Below, in pieces: positions 9,698-19,819 of a stretch of DNA of 64,000 bases. This stretch comes from Cyclobacterium qasimii M12-11B (GTDB taxonomy: Bacteria; Bacteroidota; Bacteroidia; Cytophagales; Cyclobacteriaceae). Each line of letters opens with the position of its first letter. The first letter of the stretch is position 1. The translations under genes were made by a program, and so were the position numbers. Location: NCBI RefSeq assembly GCF_000427295.1, contig NZ_ATNM01000109.1:62001-126000 (forward strand). Direction: 5' to 3'. The notes below the pieces were generated by a model, which was given only the letters and a program-made list of their open reading frames with translations, was not told the DNA's origin and made no database searches.

Positions 9698-9736
9698 ATT
9701 TTCCTGAATGAATGAATTCAAAGAAAATTAACCTGA

Positions 9737-10933
9737 ATGAAAAGTGTAAAAGAAGCCCAGGATACAATTATAAAATTTTCCAAAAAAGGAGCCTCAGAAA
9801 GCATTGCTTTCGAAGATTGCCTCAATAGAATGCTTGCTGAAGGTGTTTTTGCCGACAGGGATGCGCCACCTTTTGACCGAGTGGCCATGGACGGTATTGC
9901 CATTCAAAGTGAACAGTTACTTAAAAGGCAACGATTTTTTATCGAAGACATTCAAGCTGCCGGACAAGAGCAAAAAAAGCTCAAAAACCCCGAAAATTGC
10001 CTTGAAGTGATGACTGGAGCAGTTTTGCCATACAATACAGATTGTGTGATTCCATATGAAAGAATAACCATTGATAATGGCATTGCAGCATTGGATTCAA
10101 CTGCGCACAAGTCCTTTCAAAACATCCACAAAAAAGGTGTTGATGCGAAAAAAGGAGACCAGTTGCTACCTGCTGGAACTTGGGTTCACCCTGGTGTAAA
10201 AGGAGTCTTGGCCACGACTGGTTTGACCATGGTAAAAGTGGTGAAATCACCTACCATCATGATTTGCTCTACAGGGGATGAGTTGGTTCCCATTGAAAAC
10301 AAACCGCTACCCCATCAAATCAGAAGGTCCAATGTTTATATGCTTCAGGCAGCGCTGAAAGATTTGAACATTGAAGCTGAAACCACTCACTTACCAGATG
10401 ACAAGCCAAAACTTAAAACGGCAATAAAGGAATTGCTAAGGGATTACGATGTGTTGCTATTTTCTGGGGCTGTATCAAAGGGGAAATATGATTTTCTACC
10501 GGTTGTTTTTCAGGAATTAGGTGTTCAAATACACATCCATGGCGTAAAGCAAAAGCCAGGAAAACCCTTTTTATTTGGTTCACAGGGGGAAAAATTCGTT
10601 TTTGGATTCCCAGGAAATCCCACCTCTACCCTTGTCTGTTTTCACGCTTACTTTAAATTGTGGTTAAAACAGCATTGGGGCATAAAAGACATCCTTACTT
10701 TTGGACATTTAGACAAGGACATCGTATTCAACAAGCCCGTCACCAATCATTTATTGGTGATGACCAGCACTGAGGACGGCAAGCTATTGGCCAAACCTAT
10801 TGCCAATTCAGGTTCCGGAGATTGGGTACATTTGGCACTTGCTGATGCATTCCTGAGTCTTCCATCGGAGCAATCTGAGTTTAAAAAGGGAGAAATATTC
10901 CCCATCACCTACTTGCACAAAAACAGCTTCTAG
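9737..10933 (+). CDS. moeA: Molybdopterin molybdenumtransferase MoeA
   Basis: The 398-residue protein has the full MoeA architecture: an N-terminal segment with RDAPPFDRVAMDGIAI (residues about 39-55), the beta-barrel part with MTGAVLPYNTDCVIPYE, the MoCF-binding domain with STGDELVP near 175, FSGAVSKGKYDF near 245, and FGFPGNPTSTLVC near 290, followed by the C-terminal domain IV. It inserts molybdate into adenylated molybdopterin. It is in the same operon as moaA (39 bases upstream) and is followed by xdhC after five bases. Confidence 0.94.
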   Translation: MKSVKEAQDTIIKFSKKGASESIAFEDCLNRMLAEGVFADRDAPPFDRVAMDGIAIQSEQLLKRQRFFIEDIQAAGQEQKKLKNPENCLEVMTGAVLPYNTDCVIPYERITIDNGIAALDSTAHKSFQNIHKKGVDAKKGDQLLPAGTWVHPGVKGVLATTGLTMVKVVKSPTIMICSTGDELVPIENKPLPHQIRRSNVYMLQAALKDLNIEAETTHLPDDKPKLKTAIKELLRDYDVLLFSGAVSKGKYDFLPVVFQELGVQIHIHGVKQKPGKPFLFGSQGEKFVFGFPGNPTSTLVCFHAYFKLWLKQHWGIKDILTFGHLDKDIVFNKPVTNHLLVMTSTEDGKLLAKPIANSGSGDWVHLALADAFLSLPSEQSEFKKGEIFPITYLHKNSF

Positions 10934-10938
10934 TCGGC

Positions 10939-12066
10939 ATGAAAGAAATCAAAGAGATCCTGAAAGCCTATGCTATTGCAGTGGAGAACAATGAAAAAAC
11001 TGCCTTGGCAACCGTCGTAAATGTGGATGGTTCTTCTTATAGGAGACCCGGTGCAAGAATGCTCATTACGGAAAATGGAGAACTAACAGGGGCGATTTCA
11101 GGAGGATGCCTGGAAGGAGATGCATTAAAAAAAGCCCAAATGGTCATCTTCCAGCAGCGAGCTATGCTAGTTACTTATGACACTACAGACGAGGACGATG
11201 CCAAATTTGGTGTGGGATTGGGTTGTAATGGAATCATACATATTCTGATCGAACCGATTGATGAAAACAATGGAAATAATCCAATCCTACTGCTTAAATC
11301 CTGCGTAAAAAACCGGGAATCAAAGGTGCTTGTCACCTTATTTGATTTTAAGCATAAAAGAGGCGCACAGCCTGGGACAATACTTTTAGTAGCTGCTGAA
11401 AACACAAGCGCTAATAAGCAATTTGACCAAATCCATTCGGCAATAAAATCCTTTATTTTAGAGGAAGCCAAATCAGTAATCTCTACTAAGAGATCTTCAA
11501 TCCTTCCAGTTATTGAATCCGAGTTCACTGCTTTTATTGAGTACATGGCTCCCGCTATCAAACTAAACATACTGGGTGCAGGAAATGATGTTATACCCTT
11601 GGTAAAATTGGCGGCTATAATGGGCTGGGAAATTTGCATTGCTGATGGCAGAAGTGACTTGGTAACAGGTATTCGCTTCCCCGAGGCGGAAGAACTTATC
11701 ATAGGAAAAGGAGATGAAGTAGTAAGGAAATTAGACGTTGACAGTCGAACGGCGGTGGTGCTAATGACCCACAATTTTAATTACGATTTGGCGATATTAA
11801 AAGGTTTGTACCCCTACAAATGTCCCTATATCGGAGTATTAGGGCCGAAAAAAAAGCTATTGAAGTTAAAAGAACAGCTATGGATAAATGGCGTAGAATT
11901 ACAAAATGAGGAGGATAAGCTAATCTTCGGCCCTATGGGACTGGATATTGGTGCGGAAGGCCCGGAAGAAATAGCCCTTTCTATAATGTCTGAAATAAAA
12001 GCTGTGATGACTGGAAGTATGGGTGGTTACCTTAAATCAAAAGATGGCCCTATTCATAATCACTAA
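10939..12066 (+). CDS. xdhC: XdhC/CoxI-family molybdenum cofactor maturation protein
   Basis: The 375-residue protein has an N-terminal XdhC/CoxI domain (ATVVNVDGSSYRRPGARMLI, GAISGGCLEGDALKKAQ) and a C-terminal Rossmann-type domain (LNILGAGNDVIPLVKLAAIM, VVLMTHNFNYDLAIL, YIGVLGPKKK). XdhC proteins bind Moco, have it sulfurated and insert it into xanthine dehydrogenase-type enzymes. Its place directly behind moeA indicates that at least one target enzyme is a molybdenum hydroxylase, but no such enzyme is encoded in the window. The GGCLEGD motif is well conserved. Confidence 0.9.
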   Translation: MKEIKEILKAYAIAVENNEKTALATVVNVDGSSYRRPGARMLITENGELTGAISGGCLEGDALKKAQMVIFQQRAMLVTYDTTDEDDAKFGVGLGCNGIIHILIEPIDENNGNNPILLLKSCVKNRESKVLVTLFDFKHKRGAQPGTILLVAAENTSANKQFDQIHSAIKSFILEEAKSVISTKRSSILPVIESEFTAFIEYMAPAIKLNILGAGNDVIPLVKLAAIMGWEICIADGRSDLVTGIRFPEAEELIIGKGDEVVRKLDVDSRTAVVLMTHNFNYDLAILKGLYPYKCPYIGVLGPKKKLLKLKEQLWINGVELQNEEDKLIFGPMGLDIGAEGPEEIALSIMSEIKAVMTGSMGGYLKSKDGPIHNH

Positions 12067-12378
12067 AAAGGTAAAATGAGGGATTAGGAAGACAATTATC
12101 AAATTAGAATTTATTGGTTTGATCCTTATTGCTTGGATTTGACACCAAGTTTTCTCCAGTACAGACTTGCTTGACACAAAAGCTCAAGATAGGGTTTAGC
12201 TCTATTATTGCTTGTTATCACAGTAAAACCCCTTTGAAAAATCCAGGTTGAACTATTTTGTTATTTATCGGATAATCAGTACTTTAAAGGATAATTAATT
12301 TCTAATAAGTAAATTTTCTTGATTTTGTTTTCAATTTGAAAACTTTTCCCTACCTTCCATCGTTGTAAATACGTTGCT
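12067..12378. other. Gap between xdhC and higB, nothing recognised
   Basis: No convincing open frame, hairpin terminator or repeat was seen in these 312 bases. The segment just before 12379 should hold the higBA promoter and the operator bound by HigA, but no clear palindrome stands out. Confidence 0.4.
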
Positions 12379-12684
12379 TTGAAAAACATCATTTCAATCA
12401 AAAATCTGGTTGTATTTTACGAAAAGTATCCGAATGCTAAAACAAGTATAGAAACATGGGTTTCTATTGCAAAAGATGCTAACTGGCAAAAACCATCAGA
12501 TGTGATAAATGATTTTTCAGATGCAAAACCGGTAAAAAATAACCGGATTGTGTTTAAAATATCAAAAAACCGCTACAGATTGGTTGCTCAAATATCTTAT
12601 CAAAAGCAATGGATTTTTATCAGGTTTATTGGGACACACTCGGAATACGACAAAGTTGACGTCAATACGGTCGAACAATATTAA
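12379..12684 (+). CDS. higB: HigB-family type II toxin (mRNA interferase)
   Basis: The 101-residue protein matches the HigB toxin family from end to end: SIETWVSIAKDANWQKPSDVINDF near 21-45, NRIVFKISKNRYRLVAQISYQ near 54-75, and IRFIGTHSEYDKVD near 82-96. HigB enzymes cut mRNA at the ribosome. The apparent start is TTG at 12379 because no in-frame ATG precedes the family start. The toxin gene comes first and its antitoxin follows after 18 bases, the characteristic reverse order of higBA loci. Confidence 0.92.
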   Translation: MKNIISIKNLVVFYEKYPNAKTSIETWVSIAKDANWQKPSDVINDFSDAKPVKNNRIVFKISKNRYRLVAQISYQKQWIFIRFIGTHSEYDKVDVNTVEQY

Positions 12685-12702
12685 TTTTAACAAATAGTAA
12701 TC

Positions 12703-13095
12703 ATGAAGTGGGATAAAACGATCACAACGGAACAAGAATATGAAATTGCTTTGGCAAGGCTTTCTACAATTTTCGATTCTGATCCAGACAGTGCGGAAGG
12801 AATGGAAGCGGAATTATTAGTTACACTAATAGAAAAATATGAAAAGGAGCATTATCCTATTTCACTTCCTGATCCAATTGATGCAATAAAAGAGACAATG
12901 GAAAGAAAAGGCCTAAAAGACAAAGATTTAATTCCAGCAATTGGAAGCAAAACCACCGTCAGTCTTGTGCTCAATAGAAAAAGACCTTTGAAAGTTGAAA
13001 TGGTTAGAAATCTATCAACCTTCCTAGGTTTATCGGTGAATCTTCTAATCCAACCCTATGCGCTAGTTGATAAGCAGGAAAAGATCAATCAATAG
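12703..13095 (+). CDS. higA: HigA-family antitoxin with helix-turn-helix
   Basis: The 130-residue protein follows higB closely. Its C-terminal half carries a Cro/C1-type helix-turn-helix (IKETMERKGLKDKDLIPAIG, SKTTVSLVLNRKRPLKVEMV) ending with FLGLSVNLLIQPY. The N-terminal half (EQEYEIALARLSTIFDSD, EGMEAELLVTLIEKYEKEHY) is the typical HigA dimerisation part. HigA binds HigB and represses the operon. Its stop is only 2 bases from the convergent esterase gene stop. Confidence 0.92.
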   Translation: MKWDKTITTEQEYEIALARLSTIFDSDPDSAEGMEAELLVTLIEKYEKEHYPISLPDPIDAIKETMERKGLKDKDLIPAIGSKTTVSLVLNRKRPLKVEMVRNLSTFLGLSVNLLIQPYALVDKQEKINQ

Positions 13096-13097
13096 GC

Positions 13098-13922
13098 TTA
13101 AAGCCATTTAAAGCTGTTATTTTTAACGCAGTATCGATCAAAAAACCTTAATGTGCTTTCCAAGTGCTTCTGCCAATAGGGCCATTCATGAGCTCCTTCA
13201 AATTCCTCATAGGCATGAGGAACACCTAATTCCAGTAATTGAGCATGTAGTAAGCGATTGCCATCAATAAGGTCATCCCCCTTGCCGCAGTCAAAGCGCA
13301 AGGCAGGAATAGATTTGGGATTTTTCCTTATTGAATCGATCACGTCATTGTCCTCATGTATTAAATCATAAGCTGCCAAAGGCTCTTCTACAAAACCCTC
13401 CATTTCGGTAAATTTAGTGATGGCACTGTGTGCAGAGATGGCCTTGAAAACTTCCGAATATTCAGCTCCCAACCTTAAAGCACCATAGCCTCCCATAGAT
13501 AGACCGGCTATTCCAAGCGGAGAATGCTTACTTGCACACGATATATTCTCATAAACCGCTTTAGGCACATCTGACACGATCCACTGCTCAAAATCCCTGT
13601 CCTTATGACTCAGATAACCTGAGCCATCTCCCCATAGTCCATCTGAAGGCATGGCCAGAATAGCAGGTTTAATTTCACCAGAATCCATCATCCTTTTGGC
13701 GGTATGGTGAGCGCCACCCTTCATTGCCCAAACCCAGGAGCTCCCATAAACCCCGTGAAGCAAAATATAAATGGGCAGATCGGTAAGTGCATCTGTCCCA
13801 TCAGGCACAAATAAACAAATGTCTCCCCTCCCTTTAAGATTTGGTGTTTTGACAGTAAGGAAGCGCAAACCGTCTTTCTCAAAAGCCTTGTCTGACAATT
13901 CACTGGTTCTGAAACTACTCAT
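13098..13922 (-). CDS. Alpha/beta-hydrolase esterase (putative esterase, PF00756 type)
   Basis: The 274-residue protein has an oxyanion-hole region (LPIYILLHGVYGSSWVW), the nucleophile elbow GLSMGGYGALRLG (serine near residue 142), an aspartate in LRFDCGKGDDLIDGNR, and a histidine in FEGAHEWPYWQKHL near the C-terminus, which together form the Ser-Asp-His triad. No signal peptide is visible, so it should be cytoplasmic. Relatives include feruloyl and acetylxylan esterases and S-formylglutathione hydrolases. The adjacent class III-like alcohol dehydrogenase (13937-15054) makes a formaldehyde-type detoxification pair possible, but a sugar-ester role is equally open. Confidence 0.85.
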   Translation of the reverse strand: MSSFRTSELSDKAFEKDGLRFLTVKTPNLKGRGDICLFVPDGTDALTDLPIYILLHGVYGSSWVWAMKGGAHHTAKRMMDSGEIKPAILAMPSDGLWGDGSGYLSHKDRDFEQWIVSDVPKAVYENISCASKHSPLGIAGLSMGGYGALRLGAEYSEVFKAISAHSAITKFTEMEGFVEEPLAAYDLIHEDNDVIDSIRKNPKSIPALRFDCGKGDDLIDGNRLLHAQLLELGVPHAYEEFEGAHEWPYWQKHLESTLRFFDRYCVKNNSFKWL

Positions 13923-13936
13923 GATATCTACTCAAT

Positions 13937-15054
13937 TTACTTAAAAACGATGACTCCTTTTGCATTCTTTCCTGCAAGCATGTCATCAAATGCTTGTTGT
14001 AAATTCTCCAACTCATATTCCTCCGTGATCATTTGATCCAACATCAAATCACCCTTTTTGTAAAGTTTCATGATTTTTGGAAAATCAATTTGGGGGCGAC
14101 ATTTGCCATAAAGAGGATTAATATAGACTTTATCCCATTCAAATAGCCTCATGTCAATGCTTATCTCTTCTTCTATTCCACTCACCTGAACCGCTGTGCC
14201 AGCATTCCTAATCATGGCCAAAGGTGCAGCACCCAAGGCAGGAATAGCCGTACACTCAAAAGCATAATCTGAGCCTCGACCTCCTAATAATTCGTTTACT
14301 TTTTGGCTGCCACCAATAAACCAATATCCTCCTTGTCTGCCAAAATAGTGTCCGTTGCTCCGAATTTTCTTGCCAAATCCAACTTTGTAGGGTTGACATC
14401 TATTGCTATAATTTTGGCTGCTCCTGAAATTTTACAGGCGTTGATCACGTTCAGGCCAACTCCCCCACAACCTAACACTACAGCTGAGCTTCCTACTTCC
14501 AACTTGGCCGCATTGACAACAGAGCCAAAACCTGTCATCACACCGCAACTCACTATGCTTGCTGCCGAAAAATTTAGCCCAGGCTCATCCACTTTCACCA
14601 CGGCAGCCTCTTTAACAAGGGCATACTCACTTAGGGTACCCAGATTAAATGAGCGCTCAATGCTTTTTCCATTCCATTGGCTACTCTCAAGCTTGGCATG
14701 ACCGGGAGTATGTCCATTTGCTCCGGCTACAACCGGTGAATTGTTCTCACAAATGTGTTGATTCCCCTCCTGACATTGAAAACAATGCATGCAAGGAGTT
14801 GCCCAATTCAGAATCACCTGATCCCCTACTTTGAGGTCTTTTACAGCTGATCCGATTTTTTCTACGATTCCTGCCCCTTCATGGCCCATCACAAGCCGCT
14901 TTCCCCAATTGAGTGAATCGTAATCCGTATGGCAAAGTCCTGCAGCCTTCATTTTGATTAAGACTTCGTCTTCTTGAGGATCAGAAACGATGACCTGGGT
15001 AATAATAAAAGTCCCGTCCCCTTTGGCTACGGCACTTTTTGAAGTAATTGACAT
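13937..15054 (-). pseudogene. Zinc-dependent alcohol dehydrogenase (class III-like), split by a -1 frameshift
   Basis: The N-terminal part (ATG 15054, MSITSKSAVAKGDG) has catalytic-zinc residues in AAGLCHTDYDS and MGHEGAGIVEKIG, structural-zinc cysteines in TPCMHCFQCQEGNQHIC, and the Rossmann motif LGCGGVGLNVINA. It stops at 14296. The other frame continues without a gap from VNELLGGRGSDYAFECTA to the C-terminus at 13937. One extra A in the A5 run at about 14300-14304 would restore a normal 370-residue enzyme. The codons at the break are AAA AAG TAA preceded by C, a slippery-like arrangement, so programmed -1 frameshifting cannot be excluded, though a lost base is the simpler reading. The likely substrate is an alcohol or S-hydroxymethyl thiol adduct. 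Confidence 0.85.
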
Positions 15055-15162
15055 GGTGAGTTCGTTTTGGGATAATAGTAAGGATAAATCTAGTGGTAAA
15101 GATAGCAGTCTTAAAATATAAACCTGTTTAACAACTGCTAAATCCAATATCTCGATTAGTGC

Positions 15163-16365
15163 TTATTCTCCCTTGGCTTTATGTGAGGTTCGTCTTGCAG
15201 AAGAAAAACGCATTATACTTTGATAATCAGAGTTATTGTAAATATGTGACAGTCCCCATCGAAGAATTTCAGTAGGTTCCTTTTCTGTATCCGCACTGCG
15301 ATTTAAGCCGATGGCATGAGGTGCTCCTTTGATGGAAGACATAATTTCAAAATTGATCCCATCAGGGGCCCATTGAATGGTGTTTTTCTCCGGGCCATCT
15401 GTGGTGATTAAAGAGGCTATTCCACCATTGTACGGCCAAACACATATCTCATGTCCACTATTACTGATAGGGTTGTAAGGAGATTTAATATAGGGTCCTT
15501 TGGGGTTGTCTGCTATTGCTACTCCATGTCGAATTTGTCGACCCCCAAAAGTGATCTCCTCCCCCATTTGTTCCCCTTTGTAATAAAGGTAAAATTTGCC
15601 TTTATAGGGAAGAATACATGGATCATGGACTTTATGGCTATCAAAGTCCCCTTTTTTCTCTACAGCAAACCTATCCTGTTCTTCTCCTCTCCAAACGCCA
15701 TTGTCTGCCGGACTCAATATAGGTTCTTCACTTTTGGTCCAAGGGCCATCAGGTGAATCAGACCAGGCTAGTCCAATTTGATTTTTCACACGCACATTGT
15801 AGGGAGATTTCACTGTTTGGTAGCTCAGGTAATACGTATCCTCATACTTCATGATCTCAACAGTGAATACCGAACGGTCATCATAGGCTCCTTTTTCCCC
15901 TCTGCCTACCGCCATTCCTTCTTCCTTCCAGGTCCAGCCATCTTCTGAAGTTGCGTACCAGATATCGCACCTATCCCAGGGAAAGACTTTGTCTTTTTCA
16001 ATGTCCCCGGCAAATCCATCCGTTGGTCCTGTACTTTTAGTGTACCAAACATAGTATTTACCATTTTCAAAAATCATGGCACTTGGGTCTCTCCGAACCA
16101 CCCCTTCTTCATAGGCCAGGTCTCCTTTTAAGGGCTGTAATTTTGAGAATTCTATAAACCATTCATTCCCTATATCCGGCCAATTCAGTGCCCGCTTGGA
16201 GGCGGCACTTAAATGTTCCGCATTGGTAATCCCCAATTTATCCATCTGCTCCGCACTGACGGTAATTTTAGGGTTTGTTTTCTGGCTTTCAGAATTTGGT
16301 GTGGACTGACATGATTGAAATAAAACAATACTTAAAACGCAATAAATAAGTAACTTAAAATCCAT
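15163..16365 (-). CDS. GH117-like glycoside hydrolase, secreted lipoprotein (anhydro-galactosidase type)
   Basis: The 400-residue protein starts with a lipoprotein signal ([12 protein letters not shown], cysteine at residue 19). It carries five-bladed beta-propeller segments such as [59 protein letters not shown] and [13 protein letters not shown]. These match my recollection of family GH117, whose members remove 3,6-anhydro-L-galactose or related residues from agaro-oligosaccharide ends. Aspartates in RRDPS and VHDP and the glutamate in GHEIC are candidate catalytic residues. No agarase lies nearby, so the natural substrate may differ. It is on the same strand as the dehydrogenase and esterase downstream. 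Confidence 0.8.
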   Translation of the reverse strand: MDFKLLIYCVLSIVLFQSCQSTPNSESQKTNPKITVSAEQMDKLGITNAEHLSAASKRALNWPDIGNEWFIEFSKLQPLKGDLAYEEGVVRRDPSAMIFENGKYYVWYTKSTGPTDGFAGDIEKDKVFPWDRCDIWYATSEDGWTWKEEGMAVGRGEKGAYDDRSVFTVEIMKYEDTYYLSYQTVKSPYNVRVKNQIGLAWSDSPDGPWTKSEEPILSPADNGVWRGEEQDRFAVEKKGDFDSHKVHDPCILPYKGKFYLYYKGEQMGEEITFGGRQIRHGVAIADNPKGPYIKSPYNPISNSGHEICVWPYNGGIASLITTDGPEKNTIQWAPDGINFEIMSSIKGAPHAIGLNRSADTEKEPTEILRWGLSHIYNNSDYQSIMRFSSARRTSHKAKGE

Positions 16366-16491
16366 ATTTAATTATTTTAGGGCTGTACCAATTGTTAATT
16401 TGGAGTAATAGTTAAACTGAAAATGTACGGCATTAATTTACACTTATTTAATTGGTCAATAAAAAGTGAACCCTAAAAATTTCGCTAGATG

Positions 16492-16840
16492 AGTTTGCAA
16501 CTACACCTAGATATCCATCAGACCAACAATTACCTCCCAAGCCACTTGAAAAACTGCCTTACAACCCTATTAAATTTTTAATTCGTTAATAATCAGTTAT
16601 TCTATAAGTATGGGAGATGGCTATCAAATAAGAGATCAGGAATTGCCTTATTTCCTCAATTCCAGGTGGTAGGATGGGCAGATGTTTTACAAAAAAAAGG
16701 TATCGAGATACTATTTTGGAAAACTTGACTTGATGCAAAGATGAAAAGGGCTTATTGAAGTGGATTACTTATGATTACAAGCAATTTTTACCATTACTTA
16801 TTGTTAAAGATATTGGGGTGTAATTACAAACTACACCCAG
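16492..16840 (+). mobile_element. Decayed REP-associated transposase (RAYT) element, copy 1
   Basis: The left end carries a half hairpin (TTTGCAACTACACC), the right end GGGGTGTAATTACAAACTACACCC-like arms. Between them, from about 16610, the frame reads the RAYT start YQIRDQELPYFL, breaks, then resumes as FQVVGWADVF and a KRYRDTILENLT-like segment, and ends before the HUH catalytic motif. Only the first about 60 of some 180 codons remain, so the copy cannot encode transposase. It is about 75% similar to the copy at 20049-20410. Confidence 0.75.
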
Positions 16841-16905
16841 GAAAGAACCATTGAAAATATACAAAAGGATTGAAGTTTACAGCATAATTAAAATTCTGAT
16901 GTGCT

Positions 16906-19439
16906 TTAATTGTCTAGCGTAATTCTTACTATGGCTGTACCATATATAGACAAATAACGATTCACATTTTCATCGAAGTTATTGCCAATACTATTTATAG
17001 ATGCACTAGAAAATTGTGCGCTAAAACCTTCGGTTATAGGTTGGTCTGGAAATACAGGTACTATAGGCGTTCTTTGAGTGTCATTGGTCCATGTATAGGT
17101 GTCTCCAATATGAGTATTGCCAATACTATAAACCTCATCAACCCACCCATAATCAAGTATTTCAATTTCATAAGAAATAGCATCCTTGTAATAAGGAATT
17201 TGAAAGCCACCCCTTAATAGTGTACGTAAGCCACCAGCTTCAGGCCACTGATCATAGATCCACCCAGAACCACTAACCTTAAACTCTATTGTATTTTCGT
17301 CATTGTCAATTTTTATTGTTGTTTCAATTTCGTCTAAGAGAGAATAAGCATCATCACCCTGATCTTTTCGCTTGCTATATATTTTAGCAAATACCTTTTC
17401 TTCTGCATCTTCAACATCTTTGTCTAGGCAGTTATATACCATTTTATTATCATTATACCTCGTCATGTTACTTTCTGTTCCACCAAGTAATCCATACGAG
17501 CCAGATGTTGACCATATAATTCTATAATCGTTTAATTCGTTGTTGGTGATATTTTCAGAGCCATCTGGTTTAGTAATGCTTAGAGCAAGGTTCATCCCTC
17601 CGCTAATTTTAACTCCTTGTGGTTTAATTTCATATTTGAAGGGTCTAATTTTAACAATCGCAGTATCTTTACCTACAATGATATCATCTCCTGGTCCTTT
17701 AATAATAACCTCTACCATTACTTTATCTTCTGCACCATCAGGTAGGTCATCATCGTCCACATTACTTAAGTAATTTATATTGCCTGGGCTAGAAGTAGCC
17801 GTTGTAGAAATAGAAGTTCCTTCTCGACCATCATCATCTTTTAAAGTACCAAAATTTCCTGTCGTCGACCATTTGTATTCAAATATTTGTCCAGCACTTA
17901 ACTCTGTGTCTTTGATTATTGCCTCAAGAGGTTTAAGAATAAATGGAAATGCTATAGCTTCCTCTGGCACTAGGGTTACAGGGGTTCTTTTAGCCGAAAC
18001 TTTCCACTCTTCCACCATACTAGCATTAAAAATTGATGATGAAATTCGAGCATAATCAGCTGCTTTCAGGAAAATATCAGTTGTTTCCATGATAATTCCA
18101 AAATTTTTAACCAATTCCATAATGCGATCATCTTGTGCAATGGATGTTGTTTTCCCTTGCTTTTCAGCAGCAATCAAGGTACCGTCAATAAAAAGTTTTA
18201 ACACATCTTCTACACCTCCGCTAGTGGAATTATTTACTAATCCGTAAATTAATTCAATAGCTGCATCTGAATATTTTCCTTCGCTTATTAAGTTTGTTAC
18301 TGAAGATGTTGAAGAAATTGAAGATCCGAAAAGTATCAAGCCATTTACAAAAGGTTCATATGCGGTTTCGTCCAATCCTTTTAAGAGTTCTGCATGTCCG
18401 ACGAGATCTAACATTAGAGGCAAAACGAAATCTAATCCTAGGGTTTGCCATTCTAATTCATGTAACTTTTCTTTTTCTAATTCAGTCAACTTATTGGGTG
18501 TTGCGGAAACGCCAATAATTCTTGTGCTATAAATATTTTCTAGGTGATTCTCTTCTAAATCAAGCTTCATAGGGCTGGACTCCACTTTAACCTTACTGGT
18601 TCCTTCTCCAGCTGCCCAATCTTGTATTAGTCCAAAAAACTCACGAACTGATCCTGTTGGCGGTACTTTTTCATCCTTATATGGAGATGGGTTTTGTTCC
18701 GGTATATTGCTAATTAAACTAAACTCTTTACCTGTTTCATCTTTGTAGCCTGTCTTATATACAAATGCATGAGCTCTTCTTCTATAATTATTAGATATTC
18801 TTATCGTTTCAAAATCTACTTCTTCAACCTGTAATCCACTTTTAACATTGTTTTGAAATATCTCAATTGTGCGTTTATTAATAGCTACATCTGTACCATT
18901 ATTTCTTATTTTATCAATTTCTTCTTGTAAAAATGAGACAAAAGTGTTTGTAGTTAAAGCACTGATATTTGAAGTGAAAATTGCATTTGCTTTACTTAAA
19001 ATTTCTTCACTACCTATCAACTCGTCGCTTTGTTCAAAATACTGTTCTCTTACCTCTTCGGGTAGAAAAACGGTGCCTAAACCATAAAACATAGCAGCTT
19101 CCAAGGTTGTTTTTACTGATATTTCTCTATTAGTATCAGAAATAAAACTCATCAACAAAGGAGTATCATTTTGGCTCTTTAATACGATCAGGCCTCTGCT
19201 GCCAGCATTGAGTATTGCTTCTGTATCGCCACTATTGGATACACTAAATTCTTCGCTAAGTGAAATAAGCTTTGTTTTTGATAGATCAAAATTTAATCCT
19301 TCAGGAAGTATTACTTTTATATCAACAGTTTCTAATTCTATTTTTGGTTGCTGGTCTTTTATTTCTTCATCCTTATTACACGAAGTAATAAAAAAAGAAA
19401 ACCTATTATTGTTAATGAAGCTATTTTTAAATATTTCAT
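16906..19439 (-). CDS. Large lipoprotein of unknown function with Ig/PKD-like repeats; signal peptide broken by a frameshift
   Basis: The main frame runs to 16906 and contains no recognised enzyme domain. From about residue 515 two segments resemble Ig or PKD-like beta domains (FEYKWSTTGNFGTLKDDDGR and DYRIIWSTSGSYGLLGGTES). ATG 19439 begins MKYLKIASLTIIGFLFF, a typical signal, but in another frame. The long frame enters just afterwards with ITSCNKDEE, the expected lipobox and acidic tail. Adding one T to the T7 run (plus-strand A run at 19390-19396) joins them into a perfect lipoprotein signal. As given, the longest frame (about 847 residues) would start at a non-signal MIYYEIF. It may be a surface-anchored protein. 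Confidence 0.7.
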
Positions 19440-19819
19440 AATAAATCATTTAATTAATATGGTTTTCTTTTGCTAAATCGAAATATAACCAACCGTAGAA
19501 ATTAGTAAATCCATGCCCATGCAGCGCTATAATTACCATATTCATGTACTCTTGAATGCCTAACCACGCTCACTCCATACTCATGGGTTTCTTATATTAC
19601 CGAATGTATTAAAAAAATCAATACATTTTAAGTAAATGCTTCAATTTATATTTATGATCATTCAATATATCAAAATAATCATTTAAGTTTATTCAGAGCT
19701 ATTTTGAACAAACAGTATAATCAATTACTACTTGTTCTCTTGCCGAAATGAAAAGGACTTATTGAGCTGGATAATTTATGATTATGAACTATTTTTACCA
19801 TTACTTATCGTTAGAGATA

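Noticed and set aside
12067-12378. A Bacteroidota promoter of the TTTG/TANNTTTG type upstream of higB
   Set aside because: The best candidates (TTTG near 12324 or 12335 with TACCTTCC at 12351) have wrong spacing and an imperfect -7 box.
13721-13903. Frames on the strand of, or opposite to, the esterase gene with long open length
   Set aside because: They are shadows of the clear esterase frame: no motif, no signal and no start context, while the esterase keeps its catalytic triad.
16366-16491. Possible promoter or small gene upstream of the GH117 gene
   Set aside because: No Bacteroidota promoter pair or open frame stood out, so nothing could be supported.
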